DNA from: Alteromonas profundi
GTDB taxonomy: Bacteria > Pseudomonadota > Gammaproteobacteria > Enterobacterales > Alteromonadaceae
Reading direction: 5' to 3'
DNA: 64,000 nucleotides
Assembly (NCBI RefSeq): GCF_010500865.1
Contig: NZ_JAAAWN010000006.1
Span: forward strand, 1-64,000
Positions within the stretch are counted from its first letter, which is position 1, and each line of letters opens with the position of its first letter. Made by a program: the position numbers and the translations under genes. Positions 10,325 to 19,965 of this stretch are shown here, piece after piece. The notes under the pieces were generated by a model. That model saw only the letters and a list, made by a program, of their open reading frames with translations. It searched no databases and was not told the DNA's origin.

Positions 10325-10566
10325 AGCCGTAACCTCTAATGTAATATTTCAAAAGCACTTTCAAAAAGTAACACTCCAATAAGCATAATGTAAACAGGCA
10401 CTTTAGGTATATTCCTATACTGGATAGTGACTATTTACCAGACTTAACTTTCAGAAATATTGTAAAAAAATTACAAAAACAGATAATTTTGTGGGTAAAC
10501 CCCCATACCGAACCCACTTTAGGGCAATTTAGTTAGTTTGTTTCAAAATATAAGTACAAAAACGAA

Positions 10567-10601
10567 AACGCCCCTGACGGAATATTCACGTCAGTGGCGT
10601 T
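10567..10601 (-). terminator. intrinsic terminator after hslO
   Basis: A 13-bp stem with one mismatch (10567-10579 with 10589-10601) has a 9-base loop. On the minus strand it is followed by TTTTCGTTTTTG. It sits 18 bases beyond the hslO stop codon. Confidence 0.8.
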
Positions 10602-10619
10602 AAAAATATATAGGAGGGG

Positions 10620-11519
10620 TTACTGATTGGTGTTTGAAGAAGGCATATTGCCGTTATGAATAGCTTCAACATCAATGCTATCGAAGCGATATTCGGTGTG
10701 ACAATATTGGCAATTCATTTTAATCGCCCCCTCTTCTTCAATAATGGCCAACAACTCAGCTTTTTCCACATGGCGAAGCGCTTCTGCACTGCGCTCTTTC
10801 GAGCAGGTGCACGCAAAGCTTACTGCTTGAGCGGGAAATACTTCTACATCTTCTTGATGATATAAACGATGCAAAATTTCCTCTACCGACAATGCAAACA
10901 TTTCTTCTTCAGTTAGGGTGTCTGTAAGGGTGGCAATGTGCTCAAACTCGGTGGCTTGCGACACATCGGTAGCACTGGCATCTGTCGGTAGCACCTGCAA
11001 TAGTACGCCGGCCCCTTTGGCATTTTCAGGGTCTTGCAAATCAGTCATTAACCGCACCCGGGTGGCGAGCTGCTCTGACTGGGCAAAATATTCTTCTAAA
11101 CACTCAGCAAGCGTAGGTTTTTCCAACGCTACGACCCCTTGATAACGCTCACCCTCATCGGGGGTAATGGTTATTACCAGTACCGCGTCTGTAAGCAGTT
11201 CGCCAAACGACTCGGGTAAGCTCGTTAGTGTCTCGTCCCAGCGCGCCACACCTCTAAGCGTTTGGCTATGGGTTGCATTTATTACTGCATAGCTCACCGG
11301 CCCTTTACTTTGAATTTGTAGAGCAATTTCGCCTTTAAATTTCAACGTCGCGGTTAATAGCGACGTGGCAGCGGCCATTTGACTCAGCAAACGCTGAATT
11401 TGTACGGGATATTCGTAACTATGCACAATATGGTTCAAGCTTTCATCAAGGCGAACCAACTCGCCGCGCACATTCGCGTTAGGAAAGATAAAACGGTGTA
11501 ATTTGTCGAAGGCACTCAT
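10620..11519 (-). CDS. hslO: redox-regulated chaperone Hsp33
   Basis: Cytoplasmic holdase activated by oxidation plus unfolding. At 299 residues it matches the family. The redox switch is intact: Cys237 and Cys239 (CTC) and Cys270 and Cys273 (CQYC), the four zinc ligands whose disulfides switch the protein on. The N-terminal substrate-binding domain begins LHRFIFPNANVRGELVRL. An AGGA about 7 bases upstream supports the ATG. It lies 24 bases downstream of hslR on the same strand, the arrangement seen in E. coli, so an hslR-hslO operon ending at the 10567-10601 hairpin is likely. Confidence 0.95.
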   Translation of the reverse strand: MSAFDKLHRFIFPNANVRGELVRLDESLNHIVHSYEYPVQIQRLLSQMAAATSLLTATLKFKGEIALQIQSKGPVSYAVINATHSQTLRGVARWDETLTSLPESFGELLTDAVLVITITPDEGERYQGVVALEKPTLAECLEEYFAQSEQLATRVRLMTDLQDPENAKGAGVLLQVLPTDASATDVSQATEFEHIATLTDTLTEEEMFALSVEEILHRLYHQEDVEVFPAQAVSFACTCSKERSAEALRHVEKAELLAIIEEEGAIKMNCQYCHTEYRFDSIDVEAIHNGNMPSSNTNQ

Positions 11520-11543
11520 AAGCTAATCCTGTTCTACAGCAAT

Positions 11544-11948
11544 TTACTGCTGTTTAAATTTAATAATCTGTCGGCGTTGTTTTTTGTCTGGTCGATGCGC
11601 AGGCTTCGGGCTATGAAACGCGTTCAATTTACGCGCGGCTTGATTTTCTTCACGTTTGCTTACACTTTCCTGCGTTTCTTCATAAAGCGTTTGCGCTATT
11701 GCTGCGCCCACACGTTTATCGCTAAGACCAAGCACACGAATTTCACGAATATCCCATCCTGAGGGAACTTTTATCATTGCGCCGAGCTCTACATTTTTAC
11801 TTGGCTTAGCGCGCTGGCCGTTGTAGTGAACCTTTCCTGACTGCACCATCTCTCTGGCGATGGCACGGGTCTTACAAAACCTCGCTGCCCATAGCCATTT
11901 GTCTAGCCTAATATTTTGTGTAACATCGTTGTTTTGTTGTTTAGCCAT
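11544..11948 (-). CDS. hslR: ribosome-associated heat shock protein Hsp15
   Basis: Small RNA-binding protein that rescues 50S subunits carrying a stalled nascent chain-tRNA. The S4 RNA-binding domain occupies about residues 14-75 (IRLDKWLWAARFCKTRAIA, then GKVHYNGQRAKPSK). The C-terminal tail is rich in Lys, Arg and Gln, as in E. coli HslR (133 residues; 134 here). First gene of the hslR-hslO pair, transcribed divergently from gspC across a 126-base gap. Confidence 0.93.
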   Translation of the reverse strand: MAKQQNNDVTQNIRLDKWLWAARFCKTRAIAREMVQSGKVHYNGQRAKPSKNVELGAMIKVPSGWDIREIRVLGLSDKRVGAAIAQTLYEETQESVSKREENQAARKLNAFHSPKPAHRPDKKQRRQIIKFKQQ

Positions 11949-11979
11949 GTATTAATTTCGTAACGGTGAGGCTTTAGTA

Positions 11980-12009
11980 TTGTGACCCCGACCTTTACTA
12001 GGCTATCAT
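11980..12009 (+). promoter_or_regulatory. candidate sigma-70 promoter of the gsp operon
   Basis: TTGTGA at 11980-11985 and TATCAT at 12004-12009 are separated by 18 bases and lie about 65 bases upstream of the gspC ATG. Both boxes are recognisable but not perfect. This is pattern matching only, with no experimental support. Confidence 0.4.
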
Positions 12010-12074
12010 GGGGCGGCCAAAGCGCGGTTAACTAAAATTTTACTTTTAATAAAAGCAGTACCATCAGTGGCAGC

Positions 12075-13013
12075 ATGACATTCAATAAAATCAATCCACA
12101 ATCTCTGGTTGTTTACGTAAACCAGTATCAGAAACAACTGCATACGCTTATTGTCGTGCTGTTGAGCCTGTATCTCATCGCATTCGCTGCCAAACTCTTA
12201 TGGCGAATTATACCTGAACCTCAGTTATCTGCGACCACCGAAGTAGCACGTACGCCAGTGACGACGTCAACATCAGTGCAAGGTGGGGTCAACCTGAATA
12301 AAATACAACAGCTAAATTTGTTCGGTGACGTGGCCGCCGCGCCTAAAGTAGAGGAAGCCCCTGTTACCGATGCACCAGAAACCCGCCTTAACCTAACCCT
12401 TACCGGGGTGGTGGCCAGTTCGCTGGAGTCAGCGGGAACCGCGGTAATTGAAAACAGAAATCAACAATTGGTCTACGGTTTAGGGGATAAAATAGACGGC
12501 ACCAATGCCACCTTAAAACAAGTGTATGCAGACCGAGTAATAATAAAGAACGGTATTCGTAATGAAACCCTTATGCTAGAGGGAATTGATTACGATGAAG
12601 CGAACAAAAAACGTCAACGTCAGGCTCAGCGCCAACCTACGCCGGCGCCAAGCGATCGAGACGAAAATGAAAGCACACGCGAAATTAGTGGTGAAGCCTT
12701 GCTGGTAACAACCTCGCTGCGAGAGCGCCCGGCCAGCTTCACAGATTTCATCTCGGTTTCGCCGAAGTCTGAGGAAGGTCAGCTTATTGGCTATCAAGTA
12801 GGCCCAGGTGTTGACCCTACCCTATTCAAATCAGCCGGCCTTAAGGCTGGCGATGTAGTAACCCAAATTAATGGTTTGGACTTAACCGACATGCAACAAT
12901 CGAAAGAAGCATTAGGTGAATTAAGAACAGCCCAATCTCTTGAATTTACGATAATTCGTGATGGTAGCCTGACCACGCTCTATCTGGATTTGCCAGAGCC
13001 TTCAGACGAATAA
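12075..13013 (+). CDS. gspC: type II secretion protein GspC
   Basis: Inner-membrane clamp that links the inner-membrane platform to the outer-membrane secretin. A short cytoplasmic N-terminus and one membrane helix (about 24-44) precede a periplasmic homology-region domain (about 70-160, LNLTLTGVVASS). A polar linker follows, then a C-terminal PDZ-like domain (about 225-305, GLKAGDVVTQINGLDL). The PDZ end is the Xcp/Eps type rather than a coiled coil. First gene of a twelve-gene block. The gspD start follows after 18 bases. Confidence 0.93.
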   Translation: MTFNKINPQSLVVYVNQYQKQLHTLIVVLLSLYLIAFAAKLLWRIIPEPQLSATTEVARTPVTTSTSVQGGVNLNKIQQLNLFGDVAAAPKVEEAPVTDAPETRLNLTLTGVVASSLESAGTAVIENRNQQLVYGLGDKIDGTNATLKQVYADRVIIKNGIRNETLMLEGIDYDEANKKRQRQAQRQPTPAPSDRDENESTREISGEALLVTTSLRERPASFTDFISVSPKSEEGQLIGYQVGPGVDPTLFKSAGLKAGDVVTQINGLDLTDMQQSKEALGELRTAQSLEFTIIRDGSLTTLYLDLPEPSDE

Positions 13014-13031
13014 GCAACAAAGGAAGACAGA

Positions 13032-15074
13032 ATGAAAAGGCGCCCAAGCCAAAAAATCCTCTCCCGCTTAAGCACAGCACTATGCACCGCGCTTCTGTGC
13101 TTTTCAGTGACTGCGGCCGAGTACATGCCTAATTTCAAAGATACAGATATTAATGAGTTCATTAATATTGTAGGCAAGAATTTATCACGCATCATCATTG
13201 TTGACCCCAACGTGCGGGGAAAAATTAGTGTGCGTAGCTACGATATGCTAAATGAAGATCAGTACTATCAGTTCTTCTTAAACGTCTTGCAAGTATACGA
13301 TTTTGCCGTGGTTGAAATGCCCAGCGGCATATTAAAGGTGGTACGTTCAAAAGATGCCAAAACCTCAAATATCCCGGTAGTTGAAGGCTCTGCCCGTGAC
13401 GGCGATGAAATGATCACCCGCGTGGTGCCTGTCTATAACGTACCTGTGCGCGAATTAGCGCCTATTTTACGCCAACTTAACGATCAAGCAGGGGGCGGTA
13501 ATGTGGTCAGCCACGACCCCTCGAATGTGATGATGATTACGGGTCGTGCTGCTGTGGTAAACCGTTTAGTTGAAATTATCGAACGTGTTGACCGTGCTGG
13601 CGACGAAGAAGTTGAAATCGTTAAGCTGCGTTATGCGTCTGCCTCAGAAATGGTACGAATTATTGAAAGTATCAATAAGTCACAAGGCAAAGCCACCACA
13701 GCAGGTAAATCAGAGCCTCGCGTTGTGGCCGACGATAGAACTAACTCGGTAATAGTTAGCGGCGATATTAAAGCCCGCCAGCGGTTGATTAACCTTATTC
13801 AACGCATGGACCAAGAGCTTGAAACCAATGGTAATACCCGGGTAATGTTCCTTAATTACGCAAAAGCTGAAGATCTCGTTAAAGTGCTACAAGGGGTTTC
13901 TGCCAGTATTCAAGCAGAAGAACAAAGTGGGGGCACAACCCGCCGCGCCTCAGCCAATCGAGAAATTAGTATTGATGCCCACGAAGACTCGAACGCGATT
14001 GTTATTACTGCTGAGCCAGACATGATGCGCTCATTAGAAGAAGTCGTTCGTCAACTCGATATTCGCCGAGCGCAGGTACAGGTAGAAGCGATAATTGTTG
14101 AAGTGTTTGAAGGCGATGGCACAACTTTTGGGGTGCAATGGGTATCAGAAGAAGGCGGTGGTACGCAATTTAGCAACGGTATTGTGCCTGTGGGATCTCT
14201 TGCTGTAGCCATTGAGGAAGCGTCAGAGTCCACCGAAACAGAAACCTATGTGTCTGATGACGGCTCACCTTACACGGTAACCAATACCAGTGACGGTGAT
14301 TACACCTCACTTGCGAGTTTATTGGGGGGAGCAAATGGCCTCATCGCAGGTATTATTCAAGATGGTTGGGGTGCCGTTGTTCAAGCAGTAAGCACCGATA
14401 CTAATTCAAACATACTGGCCACGCCGCACTTAACAACCATGGATAACGAAGAAGCTTTCTTTATTGTGGGCCAAGAAGTTCCCATTATCACAGGTACCAC
14501 TACAGGGTCGAATAATTCAAATCCATTTCAGACCGTTGATCGCCAAGAAGTGGGAATTAAACTAAAAGTGACCCCCCAAATAAATGAAGGTGATGCAGTT
14601 CAATTATTAATTGAACAAGAAGTTTCCAGCGTAAGTGGCGCCACCTCGGTGGATATTTCAATTAATAAAAGAGAAATTAAAACCACGGTTATCGTTGACG
14701 ATGGCGGCACTATTGTACTTGGTGGTTTAATTGATGAAGACGTGCAAGAAAGCGTATCTAAAGTACCTTTGCTTGGCGATATCCCGTTGCTAGGTCACTT
14801 GTTCAAGTCAACCTCTACCACTAAGCGTAAGCGTAACCTTATGGTGTTTCTAAAGCCTACCATTGTTCGCGATGGTGCAACCATGAACGCAATTAGCCAT
14901 CGCAAATACAACTATATTCGTGCGCTGCAGTTGAAGCGTCAGCAAGAAGGCATCTCGCTTATGCCTACCGAAGAAACGCCCACTATGCCTAATTGGGATG
15001 ACAAACTTTCTCTGCCGCCTTCGTTTGAAGAATATTTAACCGAGAAAGCGCAGCAAGAAGAAGGCAACGAATAA
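13032..15074 (+). CDS. gspD: type II secretion secretin GspD
   Basis: Outer-membrane channel of the type II secretion system, 680 residues. A signal peptide (about 1-29, ending in TAA before [11 protein letters not shown]) precedes the N0 domain and three N-repeats (to about residue 340). The conserved secretin core follows (about 350-620, with [14 protein letters not shown] and [12 protein letters not shown]). A C-terminal tail of about 50 residues, typically the pilotin-binding S domain, ends the protein. No separate pilotin gene is visible here. AAAGGAAGA upstream of the ATG is a good ribosome binding site. Confidence 0.95.
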   Translation: MKRRPSQKILSRLSTALCTALLCFSVTAAEYMPNFKDTDINEFINIVGKNLSRIIIVDPNVRGKISVRSYDMLNEDQYYQFFLNVLQVYDFAVVEMPSGILKVVRSKDAKTSNIPVVEGSARDGDEMITRVVPVYNVPVRELAPILRQLNDQAGGGNVVSHDPSNVMMITGRAAVVNRLVEIIERVDRAGDEEVEIVKLRYASASEMVRIIESINKSQGKATTAGKSEPRVVADDRTNSVIVSGDIKARQRLINLIQRMDQELETNGNTRVMFLNYAKAEDLVKVLQGVSASIQAEEQSGGTTRRASANREISIDAHEDSNAIVITAEPDMMRSLEEVVRQLDIRRAQVQVEAIIVEVFEGDGTTFGVQWVSEEGGGTQFSNGIVPVGSLAVAIEEASESTETETYVSDDGSPYTVTNTSDGDYTSLASLLGGANGLIAGIIQDGWGAVVQAVSTDTNSNILATPHLTTMDNEEAFFIVGQEVPIITGTTTGSNNSNPFQTVDRQEVGIKLKVTPQINEGDAVQLLIEQEVSSVSGATSVDISINKREIKTTVIVDDGGTIVLGGLIDEDVQESVSKVPLLGDIPLLGHLFKSTSTTKRKRNLMVFLKPTIVRDGATMNAISHRKYNYIRALQLKRQQEGISLMPTEETPTMPNWDDKLSLPPSFEEYLTEKAQQEEGNE

Positions 15075-15075
15075 T

Positions 15076-16641
15076 ATGGCCGGGCAAGACGAACAGCTAA
15101 CCTTAGCAGTAGCAGCACAGGAAGAAGCGCTAGAAGCGATGGAGCATGATGAGGGCGTGCCTGAGCAGCCCCCCGGCCCCAAACAACTGTCGTTTAGCTT
15201 TGCCAAACGCAACCAGGTGTTGCTAGAAACCAATGAAACCCCAGCGGTACTGTATTTTACTGAAAATACACCTTTTGAAATTTTCGCCGAAGTGCGTCGC
15301 TTTTACGGCGAACCTTTTGTGCCAAAAACCATAGCCGCGGATGAATTTGAAAACTTGCTCACCAGCGCATTTCAGCGAGACAGCTCTGCGGCCAAGCAGT
15401 TAATGGAAGATTTAGGGAATGAAAGCGACTTATTTACCTTAGCTGAAGATTTACCCGATACCGAAGACCTACTAGATAATGAAGATGACGCACCTATCAT
15501 TAAGCTTATTAACGCTATGCTAGGTGAAGCCATCAAAGAAGGGGCCTCAGATATACACATTGAGACCTTCGAGAACCAATTGGTTGTGCGCTTTCGCGTG
15601 GACGGCGTATTGCGTGAAATTTTAAGGCCAAATAGAAAGCTTTCTTCTATGTTAGTGTCTCGTATTAAAGTAATGGCAAAGTTAGACATTGCTGAAAAGC
15701 GCGTTCCGCAGGATGGCCGTATTACGCTTCGTATCGCAGGGCGTGCGGTTGATGTGCGGGTATCTACCATGCCATCGAGCCACGGCGAACGTGTTGTATT
15801 GCGTTTATTAGATAAAAACAATGCACGTTTAAACTTACAAGATTTAGGAATGACCCAAGAAAACCGAGGACATTTCTCTACGCTAATCAGAAAGCCCCAC
15901 GGAATTATATTGGTAACAGGCCCCACAGGTTCGGGTAAAAGTACCACCTTGTATGCCGGCTTAAGTGAGATAAACTCGCGAGACCGTAACATCTTAACCG
16001 TAGAAGACCCCATTGAATTTGACTTACCCGGCATAGGGCAAACCCAAGTTAACCCACGGGTAGATATGACCTTTGCCCGAGGTTTACGGGCGATATTACG
16101 TCAAGACCCCGACGTAGTAATGGTAGGTGAAATCCGCGATATTGAAACCGCGCAAATTGCCGTGCAAGCAAGTTTGACCGGCCACTTAGTGCTTTCCACT
16201 TTGCATACCAATACTGCTGCAGGTGCTATCACGCGACTAGAAGATATGGGGATAGAACCCTTCTTACTCTCTTCAAGCTTATTGGCCGTGCTCTCGCAGC
16301 GTTTAGTACGAACCCTATGCAGTGAATGCAAGATAGCGCATACCCCTGACCTCCAGGAAAAGGACGTATTGGGTATTGCCGCTGACGATAATATCACTAT
16401 CTATTCTCCGCATGGCTGTGCCGCCTGCAACCAAACAGGCTATAGAGGCCGTACGGGCATCCATGAATTACTCTTAGTGGATGAAAAAATTCGTGAAATG
16501 ATGCACGAAGGCGTAGGCGAGCAAGCGATTGAAAAGTATATTCGCCAAAGCACGCCGAGTATTCGAGAAGACGGCTGTCGCAAGGTGCTGTCTGGTGTGA
16601 CCGCATTAGAAGAAGTCTTGCGCGTTACCAGAGAGGATTAG
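15076..16641 (+). CDS. gspE: type II secretion ATPase GspE
   Basis: Cytoplasmic hexameric ATPase that drives pseudopilus assembly. It is 521 residues. An acidic, Ala-rich N-terminal extension (about 1-35) precedes the N1E/N2E domains. The Walker A motif is GPTGSGKST at 282-290, with an Asp box (EDPIEF) and Walker B ([10 protein letters not shown]) after it. An intact zinc site Cys415/Cys418/Cys448/Cys451 is typical of GspE. The start codon follows the gspD stop after one base, indicating translational coupling. Confidence 0.96.
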   Translation: MAGQDEQLTLAVAAQEEALEAMEHDEGVPEQPPGPKQLSFSFAKRNQVLLETNETPAVLYFTENTPFEIFAEVRRFYGEPFVPKTIAADEFENLLTSAFQRDSSAAKQLMEDLGNESDLFTLAEDLPDTEDLLDNEDDAPIIKLINAMLGEAIKEGASDIHIETFENQLVVRFRVDGVLREILRPNRKLSSMLVSRIKVMAKLDIAEKRVPQDGRITLRIAGRAVDVRVSTMPSSHGERVVLRLLDKNNARLNLQDLGMTQENRGHFSTLIRKPHGIILVTGPTGSGKSTTLYAGLSEINSRDRNILTVEDPIEFDLPGIGQTQVNPRVDMTFARGLRAILRQDPDVVMVGEIRDIETAQIAVQASLTGHLVLSTLHTNTAAGAITRLEDMGIEPFLLSSSLLAVLSQRLVRTLCSECKIAHTPDLQEKDVLGIAADDNITIYSPHGCAACNQTGYRGRTGIHELLLVDEKIREMMHEGVGEQAIEKYIRQSTPSIREDGCRKVLSGVTALEEVLRVTRED

Positions 16642-16642
16642 C

Positions 16643-17869
16643 ATGGCGGCTTTTGCGTACAAAGCGGTTAACGCCCGTGGCCGTAACGCCAGTGGCGTAT
16701 TAGAAGGTGATAATGCACGACAGGTTCGCCAGCAATTACGTGAGAAAGGGCTTATTCCGTTAGAGGTGGAGCAAGTAGCAGAACGCAATGAAAATGCGCA
16801 AAGCGGGCTTCATTTTTCGTTATTTAAGCCTCGTATATCAGCCTCTGACTTAGCGCTACTTACCCGCCAGCTAGCCACCTTAGTTGAATCGTCACTTCCC
16901 ATCGAAGAAGCACTACTAGCTGTGGCAGAGCAGTGTGAGAAGCCTCGTCAGAAAAATATGATGATGGCGGTACGCAGTAAGGTAGTAGAAGGGCACGGTT
17001 TAGCCTACGCGTTAGCGGAGTTTCCCAGTGTTTTTGACGATCTTTATCGCGCCATGGTTGCTGCGGGAGAAAAGTCGGGGCATTTAGACACCGTACTTAA
17101 TCGGTTAGCCGATTACACCGAACGCCGCCAGCAAACCCGTAGCCAAATTGTTCAAGCTATGGTGTATCCGTCATTAATGCTGTTTTTCGCATTTGGCATA
17201 GTGTTGCTATTACTGACAGTGGTTGTACCCAAAATTGTGGGCCAGTTTGACCATATGGGACAAGACTTGCCCGCCATTACTCAGTTCTTGATAGCGGTAA
17301 GTACCTGGTTACAAAACTATGGCCTAGTGATGTTTCTTGTTATCGCAGTACTGACAATTATAGTGCGTCGGGTATTACAGCAAAAAAACATGAAACTAAG
17401 GTATCATCGCGTACTCTTAACCTTACCCCTTATCGGAAAAGTATCCCGCGGTATGAATACCGCCCGATTCGCTCGTACCTTAAGTATACTCAGCGCTAGC
17501 GCAGTGCCCTTACTTGAGGCCATGCGTATTTCCGGTGATGTACTTGAAAACCAATATATTAAAAATCAGGTGGCCGATGCCGCTATTAATGTAAAAGAAG
17601 GAAGTAGCCTTCGTGCCGCCCTCGATAATACAAAAATATTTCCACCTATGATGATGCATATGATTGCATCGGGTGAAAAATCCGGCGAGCTCCAGCAAAT
17701 GCTGGCCCGCGCTGCCGACAACCAAGACAGAGAATTTGAAGCCTTAATCGGTATATCTTTAAAAGTCTTCGAACCTCTCTTGATCGTTTCCATGGCAGGC
17801 ATAGTTTTGTTTATTGTTATGGCGATTCTTCAGCCAATTTTGGCCTTGAACAATATGGTGAATATGTAA
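16643..17869 (+). CDS. gspF: type II secretion inner-membrane platform protein GspF
   Basis: Polytopic inner-membrane core of the secretion platform, 408 residues. Two T2SSF cytoplasmic domains (about 70-195 and 275-400, beginning LLTRQLATLVESSLPIEEAL and RFARTLSILSASAVPLLEAM) alternate with three membrane helices (about 170-195, 225-245 and 375-400). Its stop codon TAA shares a base with the ATG of gspG. Confidence 0.95.
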   Translation: MAAFAYKAVNARGRNASGVLEGDNARQVRQQLREKGLIPLEVEQVAERNENAQSGLHFSLFKPRISASDLALLTRQLATLVESSLPIEEALLAVAEQCEKPRQKNMMMAVRSKVVEGHGLAYALAEFPSVFDDLYRAMVAAGEKSGHLDTVLNRLADYTERRQQTRSQIVQAMVYPSLMLFFAFGIVLLLLTVVVPKIVGQFDHMGQDLPAITQFLIAVSTWLQNYGLVMFLVIAVLTIIVRRVLQQKNMKLRYHRVLLTLPLIGKVSRGMNTARFARTLSILSASAVPLLEAMRISGDVLENQYIKNQVADAAINVKEGSSLRAALDNTKIFPPMMMHMIASGEKSGELQQMLARAADNQDREFEALIGISLKVFEPLLIVSMAGIVLFIVMAILQPILALNNMVNM

Positions 17870-18306
17870 TGAAAACCTTAAAACGTAATTCTGGATTCAG
17901 TTTGATTGAAGTTATGGTGGTACTGCTGATTATCGGCATTATGGCCTCAATGGTAGCGCCACAGATTCTTGGGAACCAAGAAGAAGCTCAGCTTAAAAAA
18001 GCCGCTGTTGATATTCAGCAATTAGAAAGCGCCTTAGAAATGTATAAACTGCGCAACAACCGCTTTCCTACAACCGAACAAGGGTTAGACGCGTTGGTTA
18101 CCGCTCCTACAATCGATCCTATTCCACGTAACTACCCTGATGGTGGGTTCATTAAGCGTTTACCTGAAGATCCGTGGGGAAACCCTTACGCACTAATTAG
18201 CCCAGGAGAGTTAGGCGCGGTAGACTTATTTTCAAACGGCCCAGATGGCGAAGCAGGTACTGATGACGACATTGGTAACTGGAATATTAACGAATACCTA
18301 AACTAA
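17869..18306 (+). CDS. gspG: major pseudopilin GspG
   Basis: Main subunit of the periplasmic pseudopilus. A short leader ends in the prepilin peptidase site G/FSLIEVMVVL, with Glu at position 5 of the mature protein. The C-terminal loop DGEAGTDDDIGNW is the conserved calcium-binding region. It is 145 residues, the usual size. The peptidase GspO that must cut it is not encoded in this cluster and would be supplied from elsewhere, commonly PilD. The gspH ATG follows after 8 bases. Confidence 0.96.
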   Translation: MKTLKRNSGFSLIEVMVVLLIIGIMASMVAPQILGNQEEAQLKKAAVDIQQLESALEMYKLRNNRFPTTEQGLDALVTAPTIDPIPRNYPDGGFIKRLPEDPWGNPYALISPGELGAVDLFSNGPDGEAGTDDDIGNWNINEYLN

Positions 18307-18314
18307 GAATCTGT

Positions 18315-18941
18315 ATGCCCGGTAGACATCTAGCCCCCCCCAAAACCCGTGGCTTCACGTTACTTGAAGTAATGTTGGTGCTGTTACTCATGGGGCTAGC
18401 TGCTGGGTATGTAATGTTCAACGCATTTGGTGCCAGTCAAAGCGACTTGTTAGCAAGCCAGGCTAAACGCCTTCAGGTGCTTGTAGATATGGCCAGCGAC
18501 TATGCCGTATTAAACCAGCGTCAACTTGGTATTCGTGTTGAAGAAAGCGATAACGAGTATTATTTTGTTTACCTTGATGACGAAGACAAGTGGCAGCGCA
18601 TTGAGGATGAAGAAATTTATGCGCCCTATACCTTACCTGAACCTTTTACCCTCACCCTGAATCTCGACGATTTGCCCTGGGTTGTAGAAGATCAGTTATT
18701 TGATAGAGACCTGTTTGATGAAAACTTAAGTGTATCGGAAGACGGTGTTGAGATTGGCAATGAAGAAGAAAAAGAACTGCCACCGCCACAAATACTAATT
18801 ATGTCCAGTGGGGAAATAACCCCGTTTAGTTTAGGTTTTAACTATCAAGGTGGTTTCGATGATGACCCTGTTTACTTTTCTCTCCAAAACAAAGAAGCCC
18901 CACCGCTTGAGCTTGTAGGCCCCTTGGATAGCCCGCAATGA
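18315..18941 (+). CDS. gspH: minor pseudopilin GspH
   Basis: Minor pseudopilin of the pseudopilus tip. The class III leader is cut at G/FTLLEVMLVLLLMG after a 13-residue basic leader. The 208 residues make it rather long for GspH. The extra length is in very acidic stretches (around 80-105 and 140-165, for example YLDDEDKWQRIEDEE and NEEEKELPPP), which may suit a saline environment or add calcium or subunit contacts. The ATG lies 8 bases after gspG, and the stop overlaps the gspI start (ATGA). Confidence 0.9.
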   Translation: MPGRHLAPPKTRGFTLLEVMLVLLLMGLAAGYVMFNAFGASQSDLLASQAKRLQVLVDMASDYAVLNQRQLGIRVEESDNEYYFVYLDDEDKWQRIEDEEIYAPYTLPEPFTLTLNLDDLPWVVEDQLFDRDLFDENLSVSEDGVEIGNEEEKELPPPQILIMSSGEITPFSLGFNYQGGFDDDPVYFSLQNKEAPPLELVGPLDSPQ

Positions 18942-19339
18942 TAGAGCATACATCTTACACTTATAAGCAACAGGGCATGACATTACTTGAGGTAATGGTG
19001 GCCCTGCTGATTTTTGCCCTAACCGGATCCGCAATCTTAAAAGCAGCAGGCGATCATTTGAATAATGTCGGTCAGGTAGAAGCTATTACGTTTGCTAACT
19101 GGGTGGCGAGCAACCGGCTTAATCAGCTGCAAATTGAAACCTCTTGGCCCCCTAAAAATAATGTAAAAGGGCAAATGGACATGGCAGATCGCACCTGGTA
19201 TTGGCAGCAAAGTGTGGTTAAAACTAACGATGAAGATTTGCGCGCAGTAACCGTGAATGTAGGGCTAAACGAGGACTACAGTGACAATGTAACCAGTGTC
19301 ACTACATTTGTCGCTAAACCAACCTTGGGTAACAACTAA
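18938..19339 (+). CDS. gspI: minor pseudopilin GspI
   Basis: Tip pseudopilin that nucleates the GspI-J-K complex. The cleavage site is QQG/MTLLEVMVALLIFAL, where Met replaces the usual Phe at mature position 1, which is common in GspI. The 133 residues fit the family. It overlaps gspH by 4 bases and its TAA stop shares a base with the gspJ ATG. Confidence 0.93.
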   Translation: MIEHTSYTYKQQGMTLLEVMVALLIFALTGSAILKAAGDHLNNVGQVEAITFANWVASNRLNQLQIETSWPPKNNVKGQMDMADRTWYWQQSVVKTNDEDLRAVTVNVGLNEDYSDNVTSVTTFVAKPTLGNN

Positions 19340-19965
19340 TGCAACGGGGTTTTACGCTACTGGAAATCCTCATTGCTATGGCTATCTTCACCCTTATAGG
19401 TTTAGCATCCACCGGCCTATTAACCACAGTAATAGACAGCAATGCCTTATCAAGTGAGCGTTTTGATAAGTTACAGCAGTTACAGCGGGCAATGATTATT
19501 ATAGAACGAGATATTCAACAAGCTGTACCTCGCGCGGCTCGAATTAATGGTGAACAGCAAAACGTGGTAATGGCTGGCGGCGAAAGCGACGCCGGAGATG
19601 GCGATAGCATAGCATTTGTCCGTAGCGGATGGCATAACCCTCAACTCATGCTACCCCGCAGCACCTTACAATACGTTGCATATCGGCTTGAAGAAAATAG
19701 GCTTGAACGGTTATATAGCAACTATGTAGACAACGTAGTGGGTCACGAGCCAAAGGTGCGCGTACTGCTTGATAATGTAGAACGTTTTACGGTGGAATTT
19801 TTGACCGATGCGAATAGCAATAGTGATGATGGGGAGAATAATAACTGGTCAGAAAGTTATACGGGCGAGGTGCTTCCCAAAGCGGTTGCAATAGAGTTTG
19901 TCAGTAAAGATTTTGGCTTGCTACGACGAGAATTCTCCCTAACCACAAAAGAGCAGTCATCGTGA
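19339..19965 (+). CDS. gspJ: minor pseudopilin GspJ
   Basis: Tip pseudopilin. A minimal leader MQRG is cut before FTLLEILIAMAIFTLIGLAS. The 208 residues include the GspJ-type beta region with LDNVERFTVEFLTD and an Asp/Asn-rich loop (NSNSDDGENNN) before the conserved LPKAVAIEF. The stop overlaps the GTG start of gspK by 4 bases. Confidence 0.93.
   Translation: MQRGFTLLEILIAMAIFTLIGLASTGLLTTVIDSNALSSERFDKLQQLQRAMIIIERDIQQAVPRAARINGEQQNVVMAGGESDAGDGDSIAFVRSGWHNPQLMLPRSTLQYVAYRLEENRLERLYSNYVDNVVGHEPKVRVLLDNVERFTVEFLTDANSNSDDGENNNWSESYTGEVLPKAVAIEFVSKDFGLLRREFSLTTKEQSS

Noticed and set aside
15372-16034. 220-residue open frame antisense to gspE
   Set aside because: It is entirely inside gspE, whose motifs are complete. 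The antisense product is Ser/Arg-rich without family resemblance, so it is a shadow of a biased codon pattern.
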